Shown here: in pieces, positions 1 to 7,630 of the stretch
How positions within the stretch are numbered: the stretch's first letter is position 1
Layout of the letters: the number at the start of each line of letters is the position of its first letter
Assembly: GCA_032160705.1 (NCBI GenBank)
Contig: JAVHVE010000057.1
Location: 1 to 64,000 of the forward strand
From: QHXM01 sp032160705
Lineage (GTDB): Bacteria > Acidobacteriota > Blastocatellia > Pyrinomonadales > Pyrinomonadaceae
Length of the DNA: 64,000 nucleotides
Direction: 5' to 3'
Notes under the pieces: model-generated
Told to the model about the DNA's origin: nothing
Databases searched by the model: none
Seen by the model: only the letters and a program-made list of their open reading frames with translations
Translations under genes and position numbers: made by a program

Positions 1-85
1 GCCGGTGGCCGGTTAAAACATGCGACGAGTAGCGCAAAGTTTTTGTTTTTAACTGACCACCGGCCACTGACCACTGCCCACTGCT
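1..85. repeat. heptamer hairpin element, CACTGAC type, cut by window edge
   Basis: The left arm begins GCCGGTGGCCGGTTA. The right arm is a run of degenerate heptamers (ACTGACC, ACCGGCC, ACTGACC, ACTGCCC). The loop holds AAAGTTTTTGTTTTTAA. The left arm probably continues upstream of the window. It belongs to the same class as the elements at 17389 and 29992. Confidence 0.6.
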
Positions 86-176
86 CTCTCCTTGACGCAT
101 GTTGGTCGGGTCATCTAGTTTTAGAGACTTCGACGAGAAAGTTGAAAGCGTCCCGCGACGCTTTCGTTTGACGAAC

Positions 177-1412
177 ATGAGCGCAACTGAACGTCTCTAC
201 TATAGAGATTCACATCTGACGGATTTTGAAGCGCGGGTCACGAGGGTCACGGAGCGCGTCAGCGGCTGGGTGGCCGTCACGCTCGACCGCACGGCGTTCT
301 ACCCGACGGGCGGCGGGCAGCCGAGTGACACCGGAACGCTCAACGGCACGCGCGTCGTGGAGTGTCTGGAGACGGAAGAAGAGGGCGTGCTGCATGTCTT
401 GCAGGGTCGCGGCCTCGAAGTTGGCGCAAACGTCAAAGGTCAGATTGATTGGCCGCGCCGTCTCGATCATCTTCAACAGCACACAGGCCAGCACATCCTT
501 TCGCAGGCATTCGTGGCCATCTTCAACGCAGAAACGCGCGGCTTTCGGATGCTCGAACAATACTCCGAGATTGATGTCGAGTTGGACGAGCCGACCGAAG
601 AAAAGATTGAAAAGGCTGTGGAATTGGCCAATCGCATCATCTGGGAGGATCGTGCCATCCACATCCGGCAGGTGACGAAGGAAGAAGCCGCGAGCCTTCC
701 CTTGCGTAAAGATTCTGCGCGTGAAGGCGAGTTGCGGCTCATCGAGATCGAAGGTTTCGATTTGACACCTTGCGGCGGCACACACGCTTACCGGACAGGT
801 GAAGTCGGATTGATTGCCGTGCGCTCCTTTGAGCGCGCGAAGGGTTTGACGCGCATTGATTTCGTCGCAGGCGGGCGTGCCCTCAGTGATTACCGTCGCG
901 CCAATCGCACCGCGCGAAGCTGCGCCGCCATGTTCAGCATCGGGCGCGATGAAGCGACGGCAGCGGTGGCGCGCCTGCTGGAAGAGAACAAACAACTCAC
1001 GCGGCGCGTGCGCGAGCTTGAAGAGATAACGGCGCGCGTCGAGGCAGAAGAATTATTGAGCGAGGCGTTGATTTTAGATGATGGCACAAAGCTTTGTGCA
1101 CGCGTCTTTGAAGATCGCGACGCCGAATCTTTGAAGAAGCTCGCGCAAGCGCTCATCTCCCATCCCACAACGATTGCCCTGCTCGGTTCAATCGAGCACG
1201 ATGCTGCAAGGCTCGTCTTCGCACGCTCTGCTGAAGCTCCCGGCGACATGAACGCGCTTCTCAGCGAAGCCTGCCAGATGCTCGACGGGCGCGGCGGAGG
1301 ACGCCCCGACATGGCACAGGGCGGCGGGCGCAAAATTGAAAACTTGGCAGAAGCAATTGAAGCTGCCGTGAGTAGTCTAACTAAAATAGAGGCTAAGAAA
1401 TCGTGGCGTTAG
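177..1412 (+). CDS. alanyl-tRNA editing protein (AlaX/AlaRS editing domain with DHHA1)
   Basis: Probably a free-standing editing factor that hydrolyses Ser- or Gly-tRNA(Ala). The N-terminal half matches the AlaRS editing (tRNA_SAD) fold: a TGGGQPSD segment, then the zinc motif HxxxH in HTGQHIL near residue 102, and the second metal pair in CGGTH near residue 199. A coiled stretch follows, and a glycine-rich DHHA1-like C-terminus with GGGRPDMAQGGG. At 411 aa it is far shorter than AlaRS and lacks the aminoacylation domain. The open frame extends up to 99, but the ATG at 177 gives the usual family start (MSATERLYYRDS). A tRNA-Ala gene lies 500 bp downstream, which is consistent but not diagnostic. 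Confidence 0.85.
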   Translation: MSATERLYYRDSHLTDFEARVTRVTERVSGWVAVTLDRTAFYPTGGGQPSDTGTLNGTRVVECLETEEEGVLHVLQGRGLEVGANVKGQIDWPRRLDHLQQHTGQHILSQAFVAIFNAETRGFRMLEQYSEIDVELDEPTEEKIEKAVELANRIIWEDRAIHIRQVTKEEAASLPLRKDSAREGELRLIEIEGFDLTPCGGTHAYRTGEVGLIAVRSFERAKGLTRIDFVAGGRALSDYRRANRTARSCAAMFSIGRDEATAAVARLLEENKQLTRRVRELEEITARVEAEELLSEALILDDGTKLCARVFEDRDAESLKKLAQALISHPTTIALLGSIEHDAARLVFARSAEAPGDMNALLSEACQMLDGRGGGRPDMAQGGGRKIENLAEAIEAAVSSLTKIEAKKSWR

Positions 1413-1443
1413 AAATAGAGTGGCTTACGTTATAATCTCGCTC

Positions 1444-1893
1444 ATGTCGAAACCGAAGAATCCACGCCACTGCCGAATCTGCTCGAATCCTGTTAATGAT
1501 TATTGCGCCGTCTATTGTAGTAATAGATGTCAGCTACAGGCGCAATACAGAGCTTACATAGAGCGTTGGAAAGCGGGTTTAGAGACGGGAGTTGCCGGAG
1601 CGACTGGTATATCAAGATATATTCGTCGCTACTTCATTGAAGAGTATGGAGAGCAATGCCAACAATGCGGCTGGCAGGAGCGGAATCCCGTAACCGGGAA
1701 AGTTCCTTTGACTATTGACCATATTGACGGAGACTGCTTAAATAACATGGAAATCAACCTCCGGCTGTTATGTCCAAATTGCCATTCGCTCACGCCGAAT
1801 TACGGCAACTTGAACAGAGGCCACAGTCAGCGTTACTATAGACGAGCGCAGGCGACGATGAGAAGAGTTTTAGGGGATACGGTATTGAGATAA
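1444..1893 (+). CDS. HNH endonuclease with N-terminal zinc finger
   Basis: A 149-aa protein. The N-terminus has a Cys-rich finger (CRICSNPV, then YCSNRCQ). The C-terminal half is an HNH module: CQQCG, the catalytic segment TIDHIDGD, the central Asn region NNMEINLRLLCPNCH, and a closing basic tail. It probably binds and cuts DNA. Phage-type and homing-type free HNH proteins look like this, and so do restriction-linked ones. The ATG at 1444 is preferred over one 24 bases upstream. The gene is more AT-rich than its neighbours and sits 18 bp before a tRNA gene, a usual integration neighbourhood, so horizontal acquisition is plausible. No integrase or methylase is visible nearby. Confidence 0.75.
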   Translation: MSKPKNPRHCRICSNPVNDYCAVYCSNRCQLQAQYRAYIERWKAGLETGVAGATGISRYIRRYFIEEYGEQCQQCGWQERNPVTGKVPLTIDHIDGDCLNNMEINLRLLCPNCHSLTPNYGNLNRGHSQRYYRRAQATMRRVLGDTVLR

Positions 1894-1911
1894 CGAAGAA
1901 GTAAATAATGT

Positions 1912-1987
1912 GGGGCAGTAGCTCAGTTGGCAGAGCGCGGCGTTCGCAATGCCGAGGCCAGGGGTTCGATCCCCCTCTGCTCCACCA
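1912..1987 (+). tRNA. tRNA-Ala (anticodon CGC)
   Basis: A full cloverleaf can be drawn. The acceptor stem GGGGCAG pairs with CTGCTCC. The D stem is GCTC/GAGC. The anticodon stem is CGGCG/TGCCG with loop TTCGCAA, giving anticodon CGC at 1945-1947. The variable loop has 5 bases. The T stem is AGGGG/CCCCT with loop TTCGATC. A discriminator A is followed by an encoded CCA. It decodes GCG, a frequent alanine codon in this GC-rich window. Confidence 0.95.
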
Positions 1988-2003
1988 AAAGAATCAAGCA
2001 AGG

Positions 2004-2028
2004 CGGCGAGACGACTCTCGCCGTTTTT
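2004..2028 (+). terminator. rho-independent terminator after tRNA-Ala
   Basis: An 8-bp perfect stem (CGGCGAGA / TCTCGCCG), a 4-base loop and a run of five T. It lies 17 bp after the tRNA 3' end. Confidence 0.85.
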
Positions 2029-2142
2029 GCTTTGGTTGTCAGGCCGCGTTGGAAGAGTTTTATCAACCCTCTTGTGGAACTTTCCTGTCTCTGCCGCGTG
2101 TTTTCGTTTCGATTAATTTAATTCCACAGAGGAAGGTCACAG

Positions 2143-2421
2143 ATGATGAAGATAAAATCACAGTGGGCGTTAGTGGCTGCTGTCGTAGTTGTTCTCCTGT
2201 GTTTGGTAGGCTGGGGTGGCAGGGCACAAAGCGCAACGAGAGCCACCTGGGAATATAAAGTCATCACGATGTACGGCACGATTGACACGCCTGCGCCTAA
2301 TCTGACTCAATTTAATCAGATGGGTGATGAAGGATGGGAGCTGGTGACCACGCGCTCAGAAGACTTTAATCGCGGCTCAAACCAACGAAGAGCAGAGTAT
2401 TTCTTCAAGCGCGCCAAGTAA
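2143..2421 (+). CDS. small exported protein, DUF4177-like
   Basis: A 92-aa protein with an N-terminal signal peptide or anchor (MMKIKSQWALVAAVVVVLLC, then AQS-A). The rest resembles DUF4177: WEYKVI near the start of the mature part, then FNQMGDEGWELV and a final YFFKR. The function of this family is unknown. The ATG follows AGAGGAAGGTCACAG, a good ribosome-binding region, and the ATG two codons later is also possible. Confidence 0.7.
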   Translation: MMKIKSQWALVAAVVVVLLCLVGWGGRAQSATRATWEYKVITMYGTIDTPAPNLTQFNQMGDEGWELVTTRSEDFNRGSNQRRAEYFFKRAK

Positions 2422-2539
2422 GTAAGAGCGAGGGATAAGTCTTGTAGCTACTCGGTCAGCAGAAGGGTTCGAGTTTACTCTTGCCTGCAATTTCAAATCA
2501 GGGTAAAAAGACTTTTCCATGAGCAAAGAAGTGGCGGTG

Positions 2540-3028
2540 ATGAGATTGCTTTCCGTCTGTCTGACCGTCTCTTTCGTCTTCGTTGGCTGCGGCGGCAAAC
2601 AAGCGAATGTCTCTACCAATAATTCGGTGACGACGACCGAGACAAAAGTAGCGGAGACGAGAGAGGTGGAATCGGTCTCTCCTACCCCAACAGCAACACC
2701 TGTAAGGAAGGGCGTCACGCCTCCCGTCGAGTTTACCTATCTGGGCATCTCTCCCGACAAGGAATTCGCCTCTTATAAAATTAAGGTGAATACAGCCGAA
2801 CCTATCAGTCAGGTTGATATCGGCGTCAAGTACATGGGTCAGGATGGGAGCGTGCTTGAGGAAACGACGCTCGCCTGGCAGAACATCGTCAAATCCGTGC
2901 GCCAGCCAATCGAGAAGGGTAAGACTTACGAAGTTAAAGATTATTTCCCAGAGGCCGCGACCAAAGCCGAATATGTTCTCAAGCGCGTGATCTTTCAGGA
3001 CGGCACTCGCTGGAACGCAGGCGATTGA
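2540..3028 (+). CDS. putative lipoprotein, hypothetical
   Basis: A predicted lipoprotein. The hydrophobic stretch LLSVCLTVSFVFVGC ends in a lipobox with Cys near residue 18. A low-complexity Thr/Val/Glu linker follows, then a compact beta-rich C-terminal region (VEFTYLGISPDKEF..., YKIKVNTAEPISQVDIGVKY). An alternative start lies 7 codons upstream at 2519. I do not recognise a named family. It faces the convergent thioredoxin-like gene at 3078. Confidence 0.6.
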   Translation: MRLLSVCLTVSFVFVGCGGKQANVSTNNSVTTTETKVAETREVESVSPTPTATPVRKGVTPPVEFTYLGISPDKEFASYKIKVNTAEPISQVDIGVKYMGQDGSVLEETTLAWQNIVKSVRQPIEKGKTYEVKDYFPEAATKAEYVLKRVIFQDGTRWNAGD

Positions 3029-3077
3029 GCCTTTCGTCCATCAAGCACAAAGCCCTTAGCCTATGCTGGCCAAGCCA

Positions 3078-3647
3078 TCATTTGCTCGCGCTCTTGCTTT
3101 CAGGCGGCGACCACTCTTTCAGAAAAGCCATGAACTTTGCGAGGTTGTAACTTTTCCCTTCTTCCAGCTTGCCCGTATCCTGCGAATGAAGAAACTTTCC
3201 GTCTCGCTCAAGCACGAAGAGGTGCGGGTAGCCGTTGATCGGCGGGTAGCGTGAGAGCAGCAGCTCGTTCTTATTCTCGTCGCTGAAGTTAATCTTCACC
3301 ATGATGAAGTTCTTTTCCCTCAAAGCAAGAAGCTCCGGGTTCTTTTCAAAGAAAGCGTCCATGGTGTGACACCAGATGCACCACTCGCCTCCGACTTCGA
3401 GCAGGATGCGCTTTCCTTCCCTCCCGGCCTCGGCCACAGCCATCCGAATATCCTGCTCCGCATTTCTGGCAGGATCATATTTGTCTACCGGAACGTATTT
3501 CTCAGAAGCTGCTTTTTGCTTGCCCTGCTGTGCCTGGTTGGTTTTCTGGCGAGATAGTTTATGTTTATTACGCACCTGGGCTTGAATGCCGACAACCAGA
3601 ACCAGACAGACGATAGTTAGCTTCAGATACGGCAACAGACGCTTCAT
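3078..3647 (-). CDS. exported thioredoxin-fold protein with CIWC motif
   Basis: About 189 aa. An N-terminal hydrophobic segment (LLPYLKLTIVCLVLVVGIQA) serves as signal or anchor. A thioredoxin-like domain follows with GGEWCIWCHTMDAFF: a CxxC redox centre with a downstream His, as in the DUF255/thioredoxin_7 type. The cis-Pro region is INGYPHLFVL. It is probably a periplasmic thiol-disulfide protein. The start at 3647 is chosen because GAGGT lies about 9 bases upstream; the open frame runs further to 3866 without a signal sequence. Confidence 0.75.
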   Translation of the reverse strand: MKRLLPYLKLTIVCLVLVVGIQAQVRNKHKLSRQKTNQAQQGKQKAASEKYVPVDKYDPARNAEQDIRMAVAEAGREGKRILLEVGGEWCIWCHTMDAFFEKNPELLALREKNFIMVKINFSDENKNELLLSRYPPINGYPHLFVLERDGKFLHSQDTGKLEEGKSYNLAKFMAFLKEWSPPESKSASK

Positions 3648-3909
3648 AACAATTTTACCTCTTTCGGAATTCTTCATCGCAAATCGCTTGAGTTGCAGGA
3701 AACTTGGCCGCAGGCATGTTATAACATGACAGGCGATGCACGGGAGCCTCGAAAAGCAACCAGTTTGAAGACTTCGCGCATCCATCGCCCTGAGATCACA
3801 CCTCTTCCCCGCTTGCCAAAGCAGGCGCGTCTTTGCTAAACGTCGGATGTGCCGATGGAAGCCCATCCGAGTTCCTGAACCGAAGAAGCGTTAATCCTGG
3901 AGGAGAATC

Positions 3910-4698
3910 ATGAACAAGAGAATGCTTAGCCCGCTCGTCGCTCTCGTGCTTGCCTTGAGTCTGAGCGTGGTTGCCCTGGCGGATACTATCCGACTGAAGG
4001 ATGGCAGCGTGATTCGCGGCCAGGTCATAGCCTTCAACAATCAGCAATTCACCGTGCTGGTCGGCACAGGCTCGCGCGGACGCCGCAGCCAGATCACGCT
4101 CTATATGGAAGACGTGGAATCCATCGAGTTTGATTCAACAGGCAACCAGCCCGTCACCAGCAACGACGACATGGGCAGCCGTCCTACACCACAGACCACC
4201 ACGAATCGTCCTCCCGTGCAGCGTCCCGCGCCGCAGAACATACCATCTGAGCCGGACGACACACCGGCGTCGCAGCCCGCGACAGCGCGACCGTCTTCGT
4301 CTCAAGCTCCCGCGACCTTCTTTCAGATCAATACGAGGGTTCGCGGCGACAACGCGGCCAACGGCTGGACGAACAGCGGCCTGGTCGTCAGGCGCGGCCA
4401 ACGCATTCGCCTGACGGCTTCGGGCAGCGTTTCATTGGGGCGTGGGCGCGCTTCCACGCCCGTAGGCGTTCCCGCCATCCCGGACAACGAGAAGTTGATG
4501 CGCTCATACCCGACCGGCGCGCTGATTGCCGTCATCGGCGACGACAACGATGATTTTATCTTCGTCGGGGCGCGGCGCGAGTTTATCGCGCAACGCGACG
4601 GCGTACTCTTTCTCGGAGTCAACGAGGGCAACTTAAACGACAACACGGGAGCATACGAAGTCATTATCGAAGCCGAGGCCATGGGCGGCACAAGATGA
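3910..4698 (+). CDS. secreted protein with C-terminal PA-IL/LecA-like domain
   Basis: A 262-aa protein with a signal peptide (VALVLALSLSVVALA). The N-terminal part (DTIRLKDGSVIRGQVIAF, then TLYMEDVESIEFD) is a short beta domain common in acidobacterial secreted proteins. A Pro/Thr/Gln-rich linker runs to about residue 135. The C-terminal 120 residues (RGDNAANGWTNSGLVVRRGQ, TASGSVSLG, ALIAVIGDDND, GVNEGNLNDNTGAYEVII) match the PA-IL-like galactose-binding fold seen in LecA. A Shine-Dalgarno GGAGGAG lies 7 bases before the ATG. Sugar binding is inferred from the fold, not shown. Confidence 0.7.
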   Translation: MNKRMLSPLVALVLALSLSVVALADTIRLKDGSVIRGQVIAFNNQQFTVLVGTGSRGRRSQITLYMEDVESIEFDSTGNQPVTSNDDMGSRPTPQTTTNRPPVQRPAPQNIPSEPDDTPASQPATARPSSSQAPATFFQINTRVRGDNAANGWTNSGLVVRRGQRIRLTASGSVSLGRGRASTPVGVPAIPDNEKLMRSYPTGALIAVIGDDNDDFIFVGARREFIAQRDGVLFLGVNEGNLNDNTGAYEVIIEAEAMGGTR

Positions 4699-4702
4699 AA
4701 AA

Positions 4703-4791
4703 GCAGATGCTGGATGCCGGATTCTGGATGTTAGAGATTGAAGATTACCGGCGGACAACTGACATCTAACATCCAGTATCTAACCTCTGCT
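4703..4791. repeat. heptamer hairpin element, CTGGATG type
   Basis: The left arm is GCAGATG CTGGATG CCGGATT CTGGATG TTAGA. The right arm carries the complementary TCTAACATCCAGTATCTAAC ending CTCTGC. The element occupies the gap between the PA-IL-like gene and the VWFA gene. Confidence 0.6.
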
Positions 4792-4877
4792 TCTTGACCG
4801 TGTGTGAATCAAACGCCTATATTCGTTTAGCAAATTTGGGTTTTCCCCGCCTGCAAGTTCGTAAAGGAATTTTTGTC

Positions 4878-6122
4878 ATGAAACGCAGACTCTTCCGCCG
4901 CCTCTTCTCTCTTCTCGTTGTCACTCTTATCATCTTGCTCGGAGCGGCGGGCAATCTCAGCATCCTGGCTCAATCGAGACGCCAGCCGCCGACCACCACC
5001 CAGAAGAAGAACAAGCGGCCTGACGGCACGCCGCAGAAGGAGGGCGAGCAGAAAGAGGAATTGCCGCCGGACCTGGTGGGCAAGCCGCAGGAAGCTGAGG
5101 TCGTCTCGGTGACGACCAATCTCGTCAACGTTGACGTTGTCGTTTACAACAAAAAAAGCGGGCAGATCATGACGGGGCTGAAGAAAGAGAACTTCGCTGT
5201 TTTTGAAGACGGCCAACAGAAGGAAGTGACCAACTTCTCCACGCCCGAAGCGCCGATTACAGTTGCGATGGTGGTCGAGTACAGCAGGCTCTCAGCGGCG
5301 ATAGGCGCTGCCGGTACGGGCGGCTTTGAGCCGGGACAGTATGAGGTCATTCGACCGATGGCGATGTTTCTCTCACAATTCGTCAAGCCGCCGGAGGATT
5401 TTGTCACCGTCATCGCCTTCGACATGCGCCCGACGCCGCTCACGGACTTCACCAATGATCCGCGCCGGATTCAGCAGGTCATCAGTCTACTGCTGAGGAA
5501 TCAACCTGCTTTCAGCGAGTCAAACCTCTTCGATGCGATCAAGTTCACTCTCGCCGGGGGGCGCGGCGACGCGGTCGTGCTGGACGACTCTAAAGAGAGT
5601 ACGGCTGATTACGCAGGGCTGGCGAGCCTACAGGGTCGGCGCAAGGCCATGATCCTGATCGCGACCGGGATAGATACTTTTAGCAAGACCAATTATGACA
5701 AAGCGCGTAAGGTAGCACAGAACGCGGGTGTGCCGATCTACGTCATCGGCACGGGAAATCTGTTCTTCAAAAAGTATGGAGACAGGCTTGAAGCAACCGA
5801 CGGGATGCTCGGCAGCCCCGGCAGATTGACATTTCTCCAGGCGCAAAACCAGCTCAACACGTTCGCCAAAGAAACGGGCGGCAAATACTATCCAATGACC
5901 TGGGAGGGGGAAGTCCCCGGCATCCTCAGAGAAATCAATGCCCTGCTCCGCAGCCAGTACAGCCTCGGCTATAACCCTGGTGACCGCCGCGACGGCAAGC
6001 AACACAAGATCGTCGTTAAAGTGGATGTGGACGGCGACGGGCAGTATGACGATAAAGACTATGTCGTCCAGAGCCGCTTGTTCTACAACGCGCCGAAGGG
6101 GGAAAAAGCAGCAGGCAGTTAG
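4878..6122 (+). CDS. exported VWFA-related domain protein (acidobacterial type)
   Basis: About 414 aa with a signal peptide (LLVVTLIILLGAAGNLSILA). A basic, Gln-rich segment is followed by the conserved lead-in VVSVTTNLVNVDVVVYNKKS, then a von Willebrand A domain (about residues 100-390). The pattern matches the acidobacterial VWFA-related family (TIGR03436). The usual DxSxS metal site is degenerate: VVEYSRLS has Glu where Asp is expected. ATG 4878 is chosen because AAAGGAA lies just upstream and the signal peptide starts there. The stop codon and last codons lie inside a 27-bp inverted-repeat arm. Function unknown; an extracytoplasmic adhesion or assembly role is inferred. Confidence 0.8.
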   Translation: MKRRLFRRLFSLLVVTLIILLGAAGNLSILAQSRRQPPTTTQKKNKRPDGTPQKEGEQKEELPPDLVGKPQEAEVVSVTTNLVNVDVVVYNKKSGQIMTGLKKENFAVFEDGQQKEVTNFSTPEAPITVAMVVEYSRLSAAIGAAGTGGFEPGQYEVIRPMAMFLSQFVKPPEDFVTVIAFDMRPTPLTDFTNDPRRIQQVISLLLRNQPAFSESNLFDAIKFTLAGGRGDAVVLDDSKESTADYAGLASLQGRRKAMILIATGIDTFSKTNYDKARKVAQNAGVPIYVIGTGNLFFKKYGDRLEATDGMLGSPGRLTFLQAQNQLNTFAKETGGKYYPMTWEGEVPGILREINALLRSQYSLGYNPGDRRDGKQHKIVVKVDVDGDGQYDDKDYVVQSRLFYNAPKGEKAAGS

Positions 6123-6227
6123 CAGTGGGCAGTGGGCAGTAAAGACAAAAACAAAAGGCAGTAGAGACGCTTCATGTCTTTACTGCCTTTCTTGTTTTTA
6201 ACTGCCCACTGCCCACTGCTAACTGCC
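6114..6227. repeat. heptamer hairpin element, CAGTGGG type
   Basis: A perfect 27-bp inverted repeat: left arm 6114-6140 (GGCAGTTAGCAGTGGGCAGT then GGGCAGT), right arm 6201-6227. The left arm contains the TAG stop of the VWFA gene. Three bases after the right arm is the stop of the convergent AlbA_2 gene. The loop carries a second inverted pair, AAAGGCAGTA and its complement TACTGCCTTT. Confidence 0.85.
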
Positions 6228-6229
6228 CA

Positions 6230-7606
6230 CTACTTACCGTAGAACCGGAGACGAAACTCATCATTGAAAGCAAAGATTTCAGAGCGCCGACCTGAGAAGA
6301 TGCGCGATTGGCGCAGCAACTCAGGCAATCCGCCGCGCGTGAGATTGAGGCCGTAGGCTGTGCTGTAGAACATGGCCGTCAGTTGCGGGTTGAGACGTTG
6401 CGGCACGCCGTAGCGGATGGCCTTTTGTGCCGCAGGAGCGAAACCGACGCTCCGACGCGGATTGATAATCTCAATTGAGCGGTCGAAGATATGGATGCGC
6501 GTCACAAAATCTCTGAGCGCAAGGTCACGGTGAACTAGTGCGTTGGCCACGCCCTCGTTGATTGCGCCGCGATGATAGTTGGCGCGCGCGACAACGGGCG
6601 CATCCTCGACCTCTGAAGCGGGAAACTGGCGCGGGCGCGCCTCCCACAGATCGCAGTAGCGGCTGATGAAACGCAGCGCAGACTCGTGGAGCGTGTGCAG
6701 ATTGCCAGCGAGTTGCACGCGCTCGATGACGGGCGCTTGTGTCGTCTCTCCGGCAAAGCGCGTGGCGACGATTTGTGAACGTGGGAGGAGTTCGGCAACG
6801 CGCTCGTCGCGCCCGAAGAGCAGAATGGCGGCAACCGTCGGGATAGTCTCAATCCCGCTGCCCACCGCCAACAGCAGATCGCGTTGCAGCACATCTTCCG
6901 TCGGATAGCCGACGGCGCTCGCCTCGTCGAAAGCATCGCCTTCAAACTCTTTGATAAAGCTCCAGAGATGAGCCTCATCCACGTCTGCCAGACTCGCCCC
7001 GATGGCGGGCACATTCTCATAGCGAATGGGGCGCGCTTCGTCTATCAGCGATGATAATTCCTCGCGCGACGCCTCGCGTTTTTCCGAGCCGATGCGAATG
7101 TAGAATCGCCCGTCGCGCGTCCTGTACGGGCGCGCTTTGCCGACGACATCGAGCGCGACAATGCGGCGACCATTATCAAATGCCACGCGATCAATGAAGG
7201 GAACGAGCGGCGGCTGAATCTCTTCGCGGCAGATGCGCACCAGTTCTTCCTGCACGCCTTCGGCATCGTCTAAGCCCTCGACGCGCATCTGGTCGTTGAC
7301 GCCAAACACCATCAGGCCGCCGCCTGTGTTGGCGAGCGCGACGATGCCCTGCGCGATCTTTTCCGTGTTTGAGAGCTTGACCTTGAGTTCGAGGAAGGTG
7401 TCTTCGCCGCCGCGCACCAGGCGCATCAATTCTGTGCGCGAAGTCTGCGGCGCGGGGATGTTGTAGAGATACTCCCCTAAAGAGCGTTCCGTGGAGGGTT
7501 CGTGTCGCTGGTTGCTGCGAAATTTTCTGCGAGCCATTTGTGTCTGGACGGGGCTGCTGCCTTCCCGCCCGGATGCGTCCGTCTCGTCAAGCCGTAGGGT
7601 ACGCAT
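6230..7606 (-). CDS. AlbA_2 (Schlafen-type) putative DNA/RNA-binding protein with ATPase-like C-terminus
   Basis: A 458-aa cytosolic protein. Residues about 60-190 form an AlbA_2 domain: ELKVKLSNTEKIAQGIVALA followed by NTGGGLMVFGVND, then the RDGRFYIRIGS block. The C-terminal half resembles the ATP-dependent HATPase-like region of transcriptional regulators (RGAINEGVANALVHRDL, IEIINPRRSVGF). Such proteins act as regulators or in defence; no specific target is evident. It lies 24 bp downstream of the membrane gene at 7631 on the same strand, so the two are probably cotranscribed. An internal Met at 7537 is a possible start that removes a polar N-terminus. Confidence 0.75.
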   Translation of the reverse strand: MRTLRLDETDASGREGSSPVQTQMARRKFRSNQRHEPSTERSLGEYLYNIPAPQTSRTELMRLVRGGEDTFLELKVKLSNTEKIAQGIVALANTGGGLMVFGVNDQMRVEGLDDAEGVQEELVRICREEIQPPLVPFIDRVAFDNGRRIVALDVVGKARPYRTRDGRFYIRIGSEKREASREELSSLIDEARPIRYENVPAIGASLADVDEAHLWSFIKEFEGDAFDEASAVGYPTEDVLQRDLLLAVGSGIETIPTVAAILLFGRDERVAELLPRSQIVATRFAGETTQAPVIERVQLAGNLHTLHESALRFISRYCDLWEARPRQFPASEVEDAPVVARANYHRGAINEGVANALVHRDLALRDFVTRIHIFDRSIEIINPRRSVGFAPAAQKAIRYGVPQRLNPQLTAMFYSTAYGLNLTRGGLPELLRQSRIFSGRRSEIFAFNDEFRLRFYGK

Positions 7607-7630
7607 CGCTGGATTTTAAATTTCCTCGCT

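Noticed and set aside
1908..2258. Plus-strand frame of 116 codons
   Set aside because: It runs through the tRNA-Ala gene and its terminator and overlaps the start of the DUF4177-like gene.
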